Under the pieces are notes generated by a model. It was not told the DNA's origin and did not search any database. It was given only the letters and a program-made list of their open reading frames with translations. A DNA stretch of 64,000 nt from Falsiroseomonas stagni DSM 19981. Lineage in GTDB: Bacteria; Pseudomonadota; Alphaproteobacteria; Acetobacterales; Acetobacteraceae. The stretch lies in NCBI RefSeq assembly GCF_900114315.1, contig NZ_FOSQ01000001.1, positions 1 to 64,000 of the forward strand, written 5' to 3'. The position numbers and the translations under genes were made by a program. This document shows positions 28,149-37,012 of the stretch, in pieces; the stretch's first letter is position 1, and the number at the start of each line of letters is the position of its first letter.

Positions 28149-28910
28149 CTAACCCCTCGGGAAACCTGTGAAGACGTAGCCCTGGCTGCGGATGGCGGTG
28201 ATGGCGCGGTCGCCGCCGGGGCCGAGCTTGCGGCGGAGATGCATGACGAGATTGTCGAGCGCGCGGTCATCCGGCCGCCAGGGACGGCGCAGCACGCGCT
28301 TGGTCAGCGTCTCCCGGTCCACCGGGTGGCCCGGGGCTTCGGCGAGGACGGCCAGCAGGTCGAACTCCGCGCCGGTGAGCGGCACGACGGAGCCATCGCC
28401 GCGGCGCAACTCCCGCTCCACCGTCAGCAGGGTCCAGGTGCCGGCCTGGGACTGGGCCTGGGCCTGATCCGGCTCCTTCTCCCGCTCCTTCTCCGGCGGG
28501 CGGGTCTGCTGGACGCGGCGGAGATGGGCGCGGATGCGGGCGACCAGTTCGCGGCCGGAGATGGGCTTCAGCAGGAAGTCGTCGGCGCCGATCTCCAGCG
28601 CCACGATCCGGTCCGTCTCCACCCGGTTGCCGGTCAGGATCAGGACGGGCGCGTCGGTCAGGCTGCGGAGCATGCCGATCCGCGGCAGGGTATCCACGCG
28701 GCCCAGCCGCTGGTCGAGCACCACGAGGTCGGGTGGCGCCGCCTCCACCGCCGCGATGGCGGCTTCCCAGGTTGCAGCCGTGGTGGGTCGCATCCCGTAG
28801 TCGGAGAGGGTGAGCGCCATTTCCTCGGCCAGCGCCTCGTCGTCCTCGACGATCAGGACGTTGGGCGCCGGGCCCGCCTCCTCGGCGCCTAGTTCCGTGC
28901 CTGACGACAT
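28149..28910 (-). CDS. OmpR-family response regulator with intact receiver
   Basis: 253 residues from the ATG at 28910; a GTG at 28919 has the better ribosome site (GGGAG five bases upstream) and would add three residues. The receiver is canonical: VLIVEDDEALAEEM acidic pair, phospho-acceptor in LVVLDQRLG, and Lys in FLLKPIS. A charged, Gln-rich linker follows. The winged helix has VPLTGAEFDLLAVLAEAPG, DNLVMHLRRKLGPGG and IRSQGYVFTG. Upstream of the kinase at 25.8 kb on the same strand, so the two likely form a two-component pair, the only canonical pair in this region. Confidence 0.88.
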   Translation of the reverse strand: MSSGTELGAEEAGPAPNVLIVEDDEALAEEMALTLSDYGMRPTTAATWEAAIAAVEAAPPDLVVLDQRLGRVDTLPRIGMLRSLTDAPVLILTGNRVETDRIVALEIGADDFLLKPISGRELVARIRAHLRRVQQTRPPEKEREKEPDQAQAQSQAGTWTLLTVERELRRGDGSVVPLTGAEFDLLAVLAEAPGHPVDRETLTKRVLRRPWRPDDRALDNLVMHLRRKLGPGGDRAITAIRSQGYVFTGFPRG

Positions 28911-29159
28911 TGACAACACCAAAGCTCCCGATCCGTAGCCCGCGTCGCGACAATGATGCCCCGAATCCATCGCGTCTGGGTATCTTCGGGACAACAGGAC
29001 AGAAAATCCGACACTTCCCGACAAACTCAAAGCCCTCTCTTCCGCCAATATCCGGCCGCCATGAAGGCGGGCGGCGTGAACAGCGTCGCGGGGTGTCCCG
29101 CACCACGGATCCGCTCCCCTTCGGCATAGGACCCGCAGGGGGTTCAGCGAGACCAGGCA

Positions 29160-29624
29160 ATGGACATTGGGGCCGTGTCATCCACCGATTGCACCATGGT
29201 GGTGGTGGTTGACGACGAACCGGACATCGCCCGGGAGATCGCCGAAGGCCTCGCCGCCGATGGGTTCCAGACCATGGTGGCCGCGTCCGCCGAGCAGGTG
29301 CTTGCGCTGCTGGACCGGGATGGCGGTCGCATTGCCGTCGTGGTGACCGACCTGCGGATGCCGGGCATGGATGGGCTCGGCCTGATCCGCCTGCTGCGAG
29401 ACCCCGCGCACGGCCTTGCCGCACCGGAAATCGTCATGATGAGCGGCCATGCCTCCGACGCCGAGAAGCGGGCGGCCCGGATGGCCGGCGCGCTGGCGGT
29501 GCTGAACAAGCCCTTCGCCTGGGATGACCTGGCGCGGGCGGTGGACCAGGGCCTCGACCTCGCGCGTGCGCGACGGGCGGCGCTGTCGGTGCGGGATGCG
29601 TCCCGCGATCCAGCGCCGGGTTGA
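29160..29624 (+). CDS. Stand-alone receiver-domain response regulator
   Basis: 154 residues with one receiver domain and no output domain. Seen: VVVVDDEPDIAREIAEGL (acidic pocket), VVVTDLRMPGMDGL (phospho-acceptor Asp), VMMSGHAS and VLNKPFAW (Lys). The N-terminal ~12 and C-terminal ~25 residues are extra. Such proteins act by phospho-dependent protein contacts, as CheY or DivK do. A perfect hairpin terminates it before the EAL protein. Divergent from the regulator at 28.9 kb over a 249-bp region that is the least GC-rich nearby and probably holds both promoters. Confidence 0.87.
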   Translation: MDIGAVSSTDCTMVVVVDDEPDIAREIAEGLAADGFQTMVAASAEQVLALLDRDGGRIAVVVTDLRMPGMDGLGLIRLLRDPAHGLAAPEIVMMSGHASDAEKRAARMAGALAVLNKPFAWDDLARAVDQGLDLARARRAALSVRDASRDPAPG

Positions 29625-29625
29625 T

Positions 29626-29648
29626 CGAGGGCCGCAGCACGGCCCTCG
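29626..29648 (+). terminator. Perfect 9-bp hairpin after the receiver gene
   Basis: CGAGGGCCG-CAGCA-CGGCCCTCG starts two bases after the TGA at 29622-29624. There is no U tract. Confidence 0.6.
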
Positions 29649-29828
29649 CGCGTATACCGGCATCGTCGACCAAAATCGACACGGAGCGTTGTGGTCCCTC
29701 CACCCTTGTCCCGGTGGCGGCTGCTTCAGCAGTTGCTAATATGAAGCTGCTTTATGTGGCGCCGACCCGCAGCGGCGCCCCAGCGATGGTTGCGGCTGCC
29801 GAAGCCAGATTGCCAAGGATAACAAGGC

Positions 29829-31610
29829 ATGTTCGCCAACGAGACCCAGCCCGCGCCCGGGGATGGGACGCCGAACGAGGAGGCCAAGCTGGTCGTCCTC
29901 GTGGTGGATGACGAGGTCTGGATCGCGGAGGAGCTGGCACTCGGCCTCGAGGAAGCGGGGATGGCGGTGAAGATCGCCACCTCCGCCGTCACGGCCCAGG
30001 CCGCGCTGGCGGAAACCAACGATATCGGCGTGGTTGTCACCGACATCCGGATGCCCGGGGAGGATGGCCTGTCGCTCGTCCGGCGCCTGGTGATGAACCG
30101 GCCGGAGACGGAGGCGATCGAGACGGTGGTCATGACCGGCCATGCGACGATCGAGGATGCGGTGGCCGCGGTGCGCGCGGGCGCCTTCGACTTCGTCCGC
30201 AAGCCCTTCACGCTGGACGAGATGATCGCCGTGGTGGCTGCCGCGCGCGCGCGCGCCGCGACGAAGCGGCAGGAAGCGCGCAACCGCGCGCAGGAAAGCC
30301 GCCGCCTGGCCGCGGCGGAGGCGGAACGGGAGGAAGCGCGGGCGCGGGACCCCCTGACGGGCCTGCCCAACCGCGCGGCGTTCAGCGCCCGCCTGGCCGA
30401 GATGACGGTGAATGCGGCGCGCGACGGCAGCGGGATGGCGGTCATCGCGCTCGACCTGGATGGCTTCGCCGCACTGAACGAGGCCGGCGGCAGCGCGGTC
30501 GGCGATGTCATCCTCCAGACCATCGGCGCGCGGCTGCGACAGGCGACGGGGCCTGAATGGATCGTCGCCCGCATCGGCAGCGACGAATTCGCCGTCGCCT
30601 CCGCCGCCTGCGCCAGCCAGGCGGATGCGCTGGCGGTGGCGGAGCGGATCCGCGCCGCCATCGAGGAGCCGGTGCCCCAGCCCACCGGGGCGCTCCGCCT
30701 GACCGCCAGCATCGGCGTGGCCCACCGCGCCACGGCGGATCGCGTGGCGCTCGACGATGCCGCGCTGGTGGCGGGCAGCGTGGCGCGGCGCGAAGGCGGC
30801 AGCCGCTGCGTGCTGTTCACGCCCGCCATGCAGGAAGCCGCCGAACGCCGCCTGACCGTGGTGCGCGACCTGCCCCATGCCGTCGCGCGGCAGGAAACCG
30901 CCATATACTACCAGCCCATCTTCAACATCGCCGATCGCCGCCTGCTGGGGTTCGAGGCGCTGATGCGCTGGCGGCACCCGACGCTCGGCTTCATCTCGCC
31001 TGGCGAGTTCATCGCCATCGCGGAGGAGGGGCGCGTCATCCTCGACCTCGGGGCCTGGGCGCTGCGCGTGGCCGCGGCGCAGGCGTCCCAATGGGGCGCG
31101 GGGACCACGCGGGACCTCTACATCACCGTCAACCTTTCCGGCCGCCAGATCGCGGAGGTTGATGTCGCCGGCATGTTCAAGGCGGCGCTGGAGGCCGAGA
31201 ACCTGCCGGCCAAGGCCCTGGTGGCGGAGGTGACGGAGACCGTGGCCCTCGGCCCCAAGGCCGGGGAGGTGGTGGAGGCGATCCGTGCCCTCGGCGTCCG
31301 CGTCGCGCTGGATGATTTCGGCGCAGGCTATTCCTCCCTCGGCGTGCTCGGGGGCCTGTCGGTCGATACCGTCAAGCTCGACCGCGCGCTGGTGATGCGT
31401 GTCGTGACGGATACGCGCGAACGCCGGCTGCTGACCGGCCTGGTCGCCACCATCCATGCGCTGGGCCTGAAGGTGGTGGCGGAGGGGATCGAGACGGACG
31501 GTCAGCTTCAGGTTGTGCGCCAGGCCGGCTGCGAGGCCGCGCAAGGCTACCTGCTCGGCCGCCCGCTGACGGCGGCGGCCGCCACGGCGCTGGTGCTGGC
31601 GGAGGGCTGA
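29829..31610 (+). CDS. Receiver-GGDEF-EAL cyclic-di-GMP protein with GSDEF variant
   Basis: 593 residues. Receiver at ~20-140 (LVVLVVDDEVWIAEEL, VVVTDIRMPGEDGL, FVRKPFT), then a charged coiled linker. A GGDEF domain at ~175-335 has the signature changed to GSDEF (ARIGSDEFAVA). The EAL domain at ~345-590 carries the expected residues: FEALMRWRHP, VNLSGRQ, EVTETVAL, LDDFGAGYSSLG, KLDRALV, AEGIETDGQ and QGYLLGRP. Known roles: GGDEF makes and EAL breaks cyclic-di-GMP. I infer a phosphodiesterase whose cyclase domain may be inactive or regulatory, controlled by phosphorylation. The low cyclic-di-GMP it should cause fits the motility genes around. Confidence 0.9.
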   Translation: MFANETQPAPGDGTPNEEAKLVVLVVDDEVWIAEELALGLEEAGMAVKIATSAVTAQAALAETNDIGVVVTDIRMPGEDGLSLVRRLVMNRPETEAIETVVMTGHATIEDAVAAVRAGAFDFVRKPFTLDEMIAVVAAARARAATKRQEARNRAQESRRLAAAEAEREEARARDPLTGLPNRAAFSARLAEMTVNAARDGSGMAVIALDLDGFAALNEAGGSAVGDVILQTIGARLRQATGPEWIVARIGSDEFAVASAACASQADALAVAERIRAAIEEPVPQPTGALRLTASIGVAHRATADRVALDDAALVAGSVARREGGSRCVLFTPAMQEAAERRLTVVRDLPHAVARQETAIYYQPIFNIADRRLLGFEALMRWRHPTLGFISPGEFIAIAEEGRVILDLGAWALRVAAAQASQWGAGTTRDLYITVNLSGRQIAEVDVAGMFKAALEAENLPAKALVAEVTETVALGPKAGEVVEAIRALGVRVALDDFGAGYSSLGVLGGLSVDTVKLDRALVMRVVTDTRERRLLTGLVATIHALGLKVVAEGIETDGQLQVVRQAGCEAAQGYLLGRPLTAAAATALVLAEG

Positions 31611-31770
31611 AAAGCCCCCCTCGCACCCTGGCGGCCCGCGCCGCCGGATCGGTCCCCCGCCGACGAGAATTCATGACGAAGCCCGACAGGCGCCGCGACA
31701 TTCATGGCGCTAGAGAATGATCACTCGCCCGTGAGTTGAGCGGTGCGGGTGGCAGGAACGGGGCAGGGTC

Positions 31771-32499
31771 ATGCAGGTTCTCATCATTGCCGACGCAGCG
31801 CACGGGTCGAACCGCCTCGCCGAAAAGCTGGCGGCGGCGCATGTCGAGACGCGCGTGACCACGCCCGGCGGCATCGCGGAGGCCGAGCAGGCGCTGGATG
31901 ACGGCATCGATGGCGTCGTGATCGATACCGGCGACCTGGCCGGCATGGCCTTCCCGCTGCTGCGCCGCTTCCGCGATGCCGGCCACAAGCTGCCGCTGCT
32001 GCTGCTGGCCGCCGCATCGCCGCGCACGGAGGCCGAGGCCTTCAACCTCGGCGCCGACGCCGTGATGCCCCGCACCGCGCCCGCCGCCACGCTGATGGCG
32101 CGGATCGAGGCGATCCGCCGCCGCGCCCCCACCCGCAAGGTCGCCGGCATCCGCTGCGGCAATGTCAGCATCGATCGCGACAGCGGCCTGCTGAGCGTGG
32201 CGGGCCACCCCGTGGAGGTGACGCCCTGCGAGCTTCGCGTGCTCGACATGCTGATGGGCGCGCGCGGCGGCGTGCTGGGCAAGGAACGCATCTGCGACGC
32301 GCTGCGGGAGGGGGAAGGCGATGCCGCCCCCGGCGTGCTGCGCGTCTTCGTCTGCCGCCTGCGCCGCAAGCTGGCCGAGGCCGGCGCGGATGACATCATC
32401 CGCACCGTCTGGGGCGTGGGCTACCGCGTGGAGGCGCCGTCCAGCGGCGCCCGCCCCGGCATCGGCAACCCCGTGAACGCCTTCGGCGCCGCGATCTGA
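31771..32499 (+). CDS. CtrA-like winged-helix regulator with partly degenerate receiver
   Basis: 242 residues. The receiver keeps the acceptor Asp (VVIDTGDLAG) but has only one of the acidic pocket residues (VLIIADAAHG), and the conserved Lys is lost (VMPRTAP). The winged helix reads VEVTPCELRVLDMLMGARGG, LRVFVCRLRRKLAEAG and VWGVGYRVEAP, close to CtrA but more diverged than the paralogues at 15.4 and 24.7 kb. The XRE regulator follows after 29 bp, suggesting a two-gene unit. Confidence 0.85.
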   Translation: MQVLIIADAAHGSNRLAEKLAAAHVETRVTTPGGIAEAEQALDDGIDGVVIDTGDLAGMAFPLLRRFRDAGHKLPLLLLAAASPRTEAEAFNLGADAVMPRTAPAATLMARIEAIRRRAPTRKVAGIRCGNVSIDRDSGLLSVAGHPVEVTPCELRVLDMLMGARGGVLGKERICDALREGEGDAAPGVLRVFVCRLRRKLAEAGADDIIRTVWGVGYRVEAPSSGARPGIGNPVNAFGAAI

Positions 32500-32528
32500 C
32501 CGCGGACGTCTTCAGGAAGATTGCCACC

Positions 32529-32948
32529 ATGCAGGTCCAGACCATCGAGGAACGTCCGGCGAGCAGCCGGGCCGCCGACACATCGGACGCCCGGCTTGGC
32601 GTCCGCGTCCGCCAGCTGCGTCGGCTGCGCGGCCTCTCCCAGGCCGATGTCGCCCAGGCGCTCGGCGTGACCTACCAGCAGGTGCAGAAATACGAGACGG
32701 GCAAGACGCGCCTGCCGGCCCGCATGCTGCCCACGCTGGCGCGGATGCTGGGCGTGGACACCGAATTGCTGCTGGCCGGCGTCCAGGGGCAGGATGCCCC
32801 CGCCATGCCGCCCCAGTCGGGGCCGGATGAGCGCGAGACGGCGGAGCTCGTTTCCGCCTTCGTCGCCATGCGCCACCCGCACTCGCGGCACCGGCTGCTG
32901 TCGATCGTGAAGGCCTTCGCGGCGGAGGCCGGCGCGGCGGAGATGTGA
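32529..32948 (+). CDS. XRE-family transcriptional regulator
   Basis: 139 residues. A Cro/C1-type helix-turn-helix at ~22-80 has LGVRVRQLRRLRGLSQADVA (first helices) and VTYQQVQKYETGKTRLPARM (recognition region). A C-terminal helical tail of ~55 residues contains ELVSAFVAMRHPHSR. This architecture is common in Rhodospirillales, where such proteins control diverse targets. No effector domain. Probably cotranscribed with the CtrA-like regulator 29 bp upstream. Confidence 0.85.
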   Translation: MQVQTIEERPASSRAADTSDARLGVRVRQLRRLRGLSQADVAQALGVTYQQVQKYETGKTRLPARMLPTLARMLGVDTELLLAGVQGQDAPAMPPQSGPDERETAELVSAFVAMRHPHSRHRLLSIVKAFAAEAGAAEM

Positions 32949-33066
32949 TGCCTGTTGGCGACGGCCGCGTTGCGGCCCTCGCCTCCGATTGACACGGCCA
33001 CCCGCATCCGGTCGTCTTCCCCGGCCCATGGCGCGCTGATCGCGCTGCAGGCCAGGGAGGACGTCC

Positions 33067-34041
33067 ATGCCCCTTTCCCCGCTGCGCTTCATGGCGCCCC
33101 TGGTCGCGCTGCTGGCGGGATTCGTCGCGCCGCGACCCGCCGCGGCGCAGGATTATCCCGTCAGGCCGATCCAGCTGATCGTGCCGACCTCCCCGGGTGG
33201 AACGCTCGACCTGTCGTCGCGCATGCTGGCACCGCTCTGGAGCGAATTCCTCGGCCAGCCCGTGGTGATCCAGAACCGTGCGGGCGGCGCTTCCGCCATC
33301 GGCACGCGCGCCGTCGCGCAGGCGGCGCCGGATGGCTACACGCTGCTGGTGGCCAGCGATTCCTCCTTCGTCACGGTGCCGCTGACGCGCAACGACACGG
33401 GCTACACGCTCGACAGCTTCACCATGCTGTTCTCCTACGGTGTCGGATCGCTCTTCGTCGCGGTACATGCGGCCTCGCCCTACCAGTCGCTGGCCGATGT
33501 GGCGGAGGCCGCGCGGCGGGAGCCGGGGAAGCTGACCTATGCCAGCTACGGCATCGCGAGCCTGGCGCATTTCGGCGGCACCATGCTGTGGCGGGCACTC
33601 GGCGTCGATGTCGGCCACATTCCCTATCGCTCCACGGCGGAGGCGAATGTCGCGCTGCTGGGCCGGCAGGTGGATATCGGCATCACCGGGTCGCTCGGCG
33701 GCAGCAGCGATGCCAGCCGTGTGCGTGTGCTGGCGACCTCCGCGCCGCAACGGCTCGCCTATGCGCCGCAGGTGCCCACGATGCGGGAGCTGGGGCATGA
33801 TGTGGAACTCGGCTTCACCAATACCGTGGCGGGGCCGCGCGGGTTGCCGCCGGCCGTGACCGCGCGGCTGCTGGCCGCGCATCGGGCGGTGATGGAGAAA
33901 TACGGCACGACGCTGCGCGACCGGCTGCTGGCCGCCGAACTCACGCCTGTCGACCTTGATGGCGCCACGGCGCTGGCGGGGATGCGGGAGAGGGAGGCGC
34001 GCTTCCGCGCCGTGCTCGGCGCCATGAGCCTGCAGGAATGA
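33067..34041 (+). CDS. TctC/Bug-type tripartite tricarboxylate transporter binding protein
   Basis: 324 residues. A signal peptide (LVALLAGFVAPRPAAA, cleavage before QDYP) is followed by the family opening YPVRPIQLIVPTSPGGTLD. Further motifs are VVIQNRAGGASAIGTRAVAQA, PDGYTLLV and LTYASYGIASLAHFGG. Known role: periplasmic capture of a carboxylate for a TctAB permease or for signalling; no tctAB is in view. Starts a plus-strand cassette with CaiB, crotonase and a second TctC, so the ligand may be an acid activated by the CoA-transferase. Confidence 0.9.
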   Translation: MPLSPLRFMAPLVALLAGFVAPRPAAAQDYPVRPIQLIVPTSPGGTLDLSSRMLAPLWSEFLGQPVVIQNRAGGASAIGTRAVAQAAPDGYTLLVASDSSFVTVPLTRNDTGYTLDSFTMLFSYGVGSLFVAVHAASPYQSLADVAEAARREPGKLTYASYGIASLAHFGGTMLWRALGVDVGHIPYRSTAEANVALLGRQVDIGITGSLGGSSDASRVRVLATSAPQRLAYAPQVPTMRELGHDVELGFTNTVAGPRGLPPAVTARLLAAHRAVMEKYGTTLRDRLLAAELTPVDLDGATALAGMREREARFRAVLGAMSLQE

Positions 34042-34051
34042 GGATGATACC

Positions 34052-35236
34052 GTGATCGACGCCGCCACCCTCCCGCTGGGCCGCATCAAGGTCCTCGACC
34101 TGACGCTGGCGCGATCCGGCCCCACCTGCGTCCGCCACCTCGGCGACTGGGGCGCCGATGTGCTGCGGATCGAGCCGCCGGGATCCGCGGCGGGTGAGAT
34201 CACCGGCAAGCAGGATGGCTTCGACCACCAGAACCTGCACCGCAACAAGCGCTGCATGACGCTCGACCTGAAGACGGAGGAAGGCCAGGCGATCTTCCGC
34301 CGCCTGGCCGCCGATGCCGATGTGGTGGTCGAGAACATGCGCGCGCCGGTCAAGTATAAGCTGAAGGTGGATTACGAGACGCTGAGCGCGCTGAACCCGC
34401 GCATCGTCTATGGCTCCATCTCCGGCTTCGGGCAGGACGGGCCATATGCCCATCGCGCGGGGCTCGACCAGATCGTGCAGGGGATGGGCGGGCTGATGTC
34501 CATCACCGGCCTGCCGGGGCAGGGGCCGGTGCGGGTCGGTATCCCCATCGCGGACCTCACCGCGGGCAATCTCCTCGCCCTCGGCATCATGATGGCGCTG
34601 TATGAGCGGGAGGCGACGGGCCGCGGCAAGTGGGTGCAGACCAGCCTGCTGGAAGCGATGATCTTCATGCTCGACTTCCAGGCCTCCCGCTGGCTGATGG
34701 CGGGGGAGGTGCCGGGGCAGGCGGGGAACGACCATCCCACGGGCATCCCGACCGGCGTGTTCCCGACGGTGGATCGGCCCATCACCATCGCCGCCTCCTC
34801 CGCCCGCCATTGGACGCGGTTCTGCGAGGTGGTGGGCCGGCCGGAATGGCTGCAGCACCCGGAATGGCAGACCATGACGGGACGGTCGAAGGACCGCGCG
34901 GCGATCAATGAGGCGATCTCCTCCGTCACCGCCACGCAGCCTTCCGCGCATTGGATATCGCTGCTGGAGGAAGCGGGGATTCCCTGCGGGCCGATCAACA
35001 CCGTGGACCAGGTCTTCGCCGATCCACAGGTGCAACATCTGAGGATGGCGCAGCCCGTCACGCATCCGCGGCTTGGCGAGCAGCATATCGTGGGCACGGC
35101 CATCAACATGGCGGGCGTCGAGGAAGGCATCCGCCTGCCGACGCCGAGCCATGGGCAGCATACGGCGGAGGTTCTCGCGTCACTCGGCTATGACGATGCC
35201 GCCATCGCCGGCCTGCGCGAGAAGGGCGTGGTGTGA
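34052..35236 (+). CDS. Class III CoA-transferase (CaiB/BaiF family)
   Basis: 394 residues, GTG start at 34052 with GAGG eight bases upstream. Family motifs: LPLGRIKVLDLTLARSGPTC, GADVLRIEPPG and FDHQNLHRNKRCMTLDLKT. The active-site Asp lies in YAHRAGLDQIVQGMGGLMS, and GPINTVDQVFADPQV is near the C-terminus. It moves CoA between carboxylic acids via an aspartyl thioester. Overlaps the crotonase gene by four bases (GTGA), so the two are coupled. Acid substrate unknown. Confidence 0.92.
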   Translation: MIDAATLPLGRIKVLDLTLARSGPTCVRHLGDWGADVLRIEPPGSAAGEITGKQDGFDHQNLHRNKRCMTLDLKTEEGQAIFRRLAADADVVVENMRAPVKYKLKVDYETLSALNPRIVYGSISGFGQDGPYAHRAGLDQIVQGMGGLMSITGLPGQGPVRVGIPIADLTAGNLLALGIMMALYEREATGRGKWVQTSLLEAMIFMLDFQASRWLMAGEVPGQAGNDHPTGIPTGVFPTVDRPITIAASSARHWTRFCEVVGRPEWLQHPEWQTMTGRSKDRAAINEAISSVTATQPSAHWISLLEEAGIPCGPINTVDQVFADPQVQHLRMAQPVTHPRLGEQHIVGTAINMAGVEEGIRLPTPSHGQHTAEVLASLGYDDAAIAGLREKGVV

Positions 35237-36033
35237 CGGACCTCACCCTGCCCACCGACCTGGTGCTGGCGCGGAAGGCCGACGGCATCGGCTGGATCAC
35301 GCTGAACAACGCCGCCAAGCGGAACGCCATCACGCTGGCGATGTGGGACGCGATGGCGGCCGCCGTCACGGACTTCATGGCCGACGATGCCGTGCGCCTG
35401 GTGGTGATGAGCGGCGCCGGCGAAAAATCCTTCGCGGCTGGCGCCGATATCGGGGAGATGGAACGCATGCGCGCGGAAGGTCGGGCGGCGGAATACACCG
35501 CCCGCGCCACCGCCGCGCGTGCCGTGCTCGACACACTGGAAAAACCGCTGATCGCGATGATCCAGGGGCACTGTATTGGCGGCGGGCTTGCCCTGGCACT
35601 CCGCGCCGACCTGCGCGTGGCCTCCGACGACAGCGTCTTCGGCGTGCCCGCCGCGAAGCTCGGCATCGCCTACGCGACCTGGAGCCTGGAACGGCTGACG
35701 GCGCTCGTCGGGCCGGGCTTCGCGAAGGAGATGCTGTTCACCGGCACCAACTACCCCGCCGACATCGCCTTCGCCCGCGGGCTGCTGAACCGGGTGGTGC
35801 CGGCAGCCGACCTTGAAGCCACGGTGCTGGACTACGCGCGGATCATCGCCCGCAACGCGCCACTCTCCATGCGGGCCGCGAAAATCACCATCGACCAGGT
35901 CAGCGGCGACCCGGCACTGCGCGATGCCACACGCATCGCGGCGCTGGGGCGGGCATGCGCCGAGAGCGAGGATTTGAAGGAAGGACAGGCGGCGTTCAGG
36001 GAGAAGCGGCGCCCTGTGTTCCAGGGACGATAG
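35233..36033 (+). CDS. Enoyl-CoA hydratase/isomerase-family protein lacking both catalytic glutamates
   Basis: 266 residues, GTG start overlapping the upstream stop. The crotonase fold is clear: KRNAITLAMWDAM, EKSFAAGADIGEME (oxyanion hole) and IQGHCIGGGLALALRADLRV. The two Glu residues of classical hydratases are missing: the GGGCEL position reads GGGLAL, and the second-Glu segment reads GVPAAKLGI. The oxyanion hole is kept, so a different crotonase reaction (isomerase, thioesterase or decarboxylase type) on the CoA ester made by the upstream enzyme is more likely than hydration. Product not assignable. Confidence 0.85.
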   Translation: MTDLTLPTDLVLARKADGIGWITLNNAAKRNAITLAMWDAMAAAVTDFMADDAVRLVVMSGAGEKSFAAGADIGEMERMRAEGRAAEYTARATAARAVLDTLEKPLIAMIQGHCIGGGLALALRADLRVASDDSVFGVPAAKLGIAYATWSLERLTALVGPGFAKEMLFTGTNYPADIAFARGLLNRVVPAADLEATVLDYARIIARNAPLSMRAAKITIDQVSGDPALRDATRIAALGRACAESEDLKEGQAAFREKRRPVFQGR

Positions 36034-36037
36034 CGCC

Positions 36038-37012
36038 GTGCCGAAGCGCCGCAGCCTGATCTCCCTGCTGGCCGGTGCCGCGGCGTTCCCCACGGGCGCC
36101 CGCGGTCAGCCTGCCTGGACGCCGACCCGCCCCGTGCGTCTGCTGGTGGGCTTCCCGCCCGGCGGCGCGGCGGACCTGTTGGCGCGGCGCCTGGCCGATG
36201 GCCTTGCCCATGGCCTCGGCCAACCCGTGGTGGTGGAAAACCGGCCCGGCGCCAATGCTCACCTGGCCCTGGATGCGGTGGCCAAGGCGGTGCCGGACGG
36301 CCACGTCATCGCGCTGTCCCCCATGGGCCCGCTGGCGGTGAACCCGGCCTTGATGCCGGCCCGCATGCCCTTCGATGCCGGGCGGGACTTCACCGCGCTG
36401 GTGCATGTCTGGGACCAGCCCAATGTGATTGTCGCAGGCCTCGACGTGCCCGCCGCCTGGCCCGACTTCCTGGTCTGGCTCCGGTCGCGGCCGGATGAAC
36501 ACTACGCCTCCGTCGGTCCCGGATCCTCCCAGCATCTGACAGGCGCACTTCTGTCCCGGACGCTGGGGCTGCGGATGGAGCACGTCGCGTATCGCGGGTC
36601 CCCCGCCGCGTTGACGGCGATCATGGCGGGGGAGATCAGGCTCTACATGGACAGCCTGGCGGGGACGATCCCGCTGGCCCGCGCCGGGCGGGTGCGCGCC
36701 ATCGCCGTCACGACCGAGGCGCGTTCGGCCGCCCTGCCGGATGTGCCTTCCCTGGCGGAGCTTGGCCTGACCGAGGTCACCATCTCCTCCTGGCAGGTGG
36801 TGGTGGGCCCGGCGCGCATGCCGCCGGCCGTCGTCGCGCGCCTGAACGCGGAATTGAACCGCGTCATCCACACGCCGGAGCTTGTGGCCTGGATGCGTGA
36901 CCTCGGTGCCGAGCCTGTCGGCGGCAGCGCGGAGGCCGCGGCGGCGATGCTGGCCCGCGAACGCGATCGCTGGCAGCGCGTGATGCCGGCGCTGGGCGTG
37001 ACCGTCGATTAG
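36038..37012 (+). CDS. Second TctC/Bug-type substrate-binding protein
   Basis: 324 residues, GTG start five bases after the crotonase stop. A short Arg-containing signal (KRRSLISLLAGAAAFPTGARG) leads to RPVRLLVGFPPGGAADLLAR, VVVENRPGANAHLALDAVA, YASVGPGSSQHLTGALL and a C-terminal helix ending VMPALGV. Diverged from the copy at 33.1 kb, so the pair is unlikely to be a recent duplication. Its stop overlaps that of the convergent oxidoreductase (TTAG). Confidence 0.9.
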   Translation: MPKRRSLISLLAGAAAFPTGARGQPAWTPTRPVRLLVGFPPGGAADLLARRLADGLAHGLGQPVVVENRPGANAHLALDAVAKAVPDGHVIALSPMGPLAVNPALMPARMPFDAGRDFTALVHVWDQPNVIVAGLDVPAAWPDFLVWLRSRPDEHYASVGPGSSQHLTGALLSRTLGLRMEHVAYRGSPAALTAIMAGEIRLYMDSLAGTIPLARAGRVRAIAVTTEARSAALPDVPSLAELGLTEVTISSWQVVVGPARMPPAVVARLNAELNRVIHTPELVAWMRDLGAEPVGGSAEAAAAMLARERDRWQRVMPALGVTVD

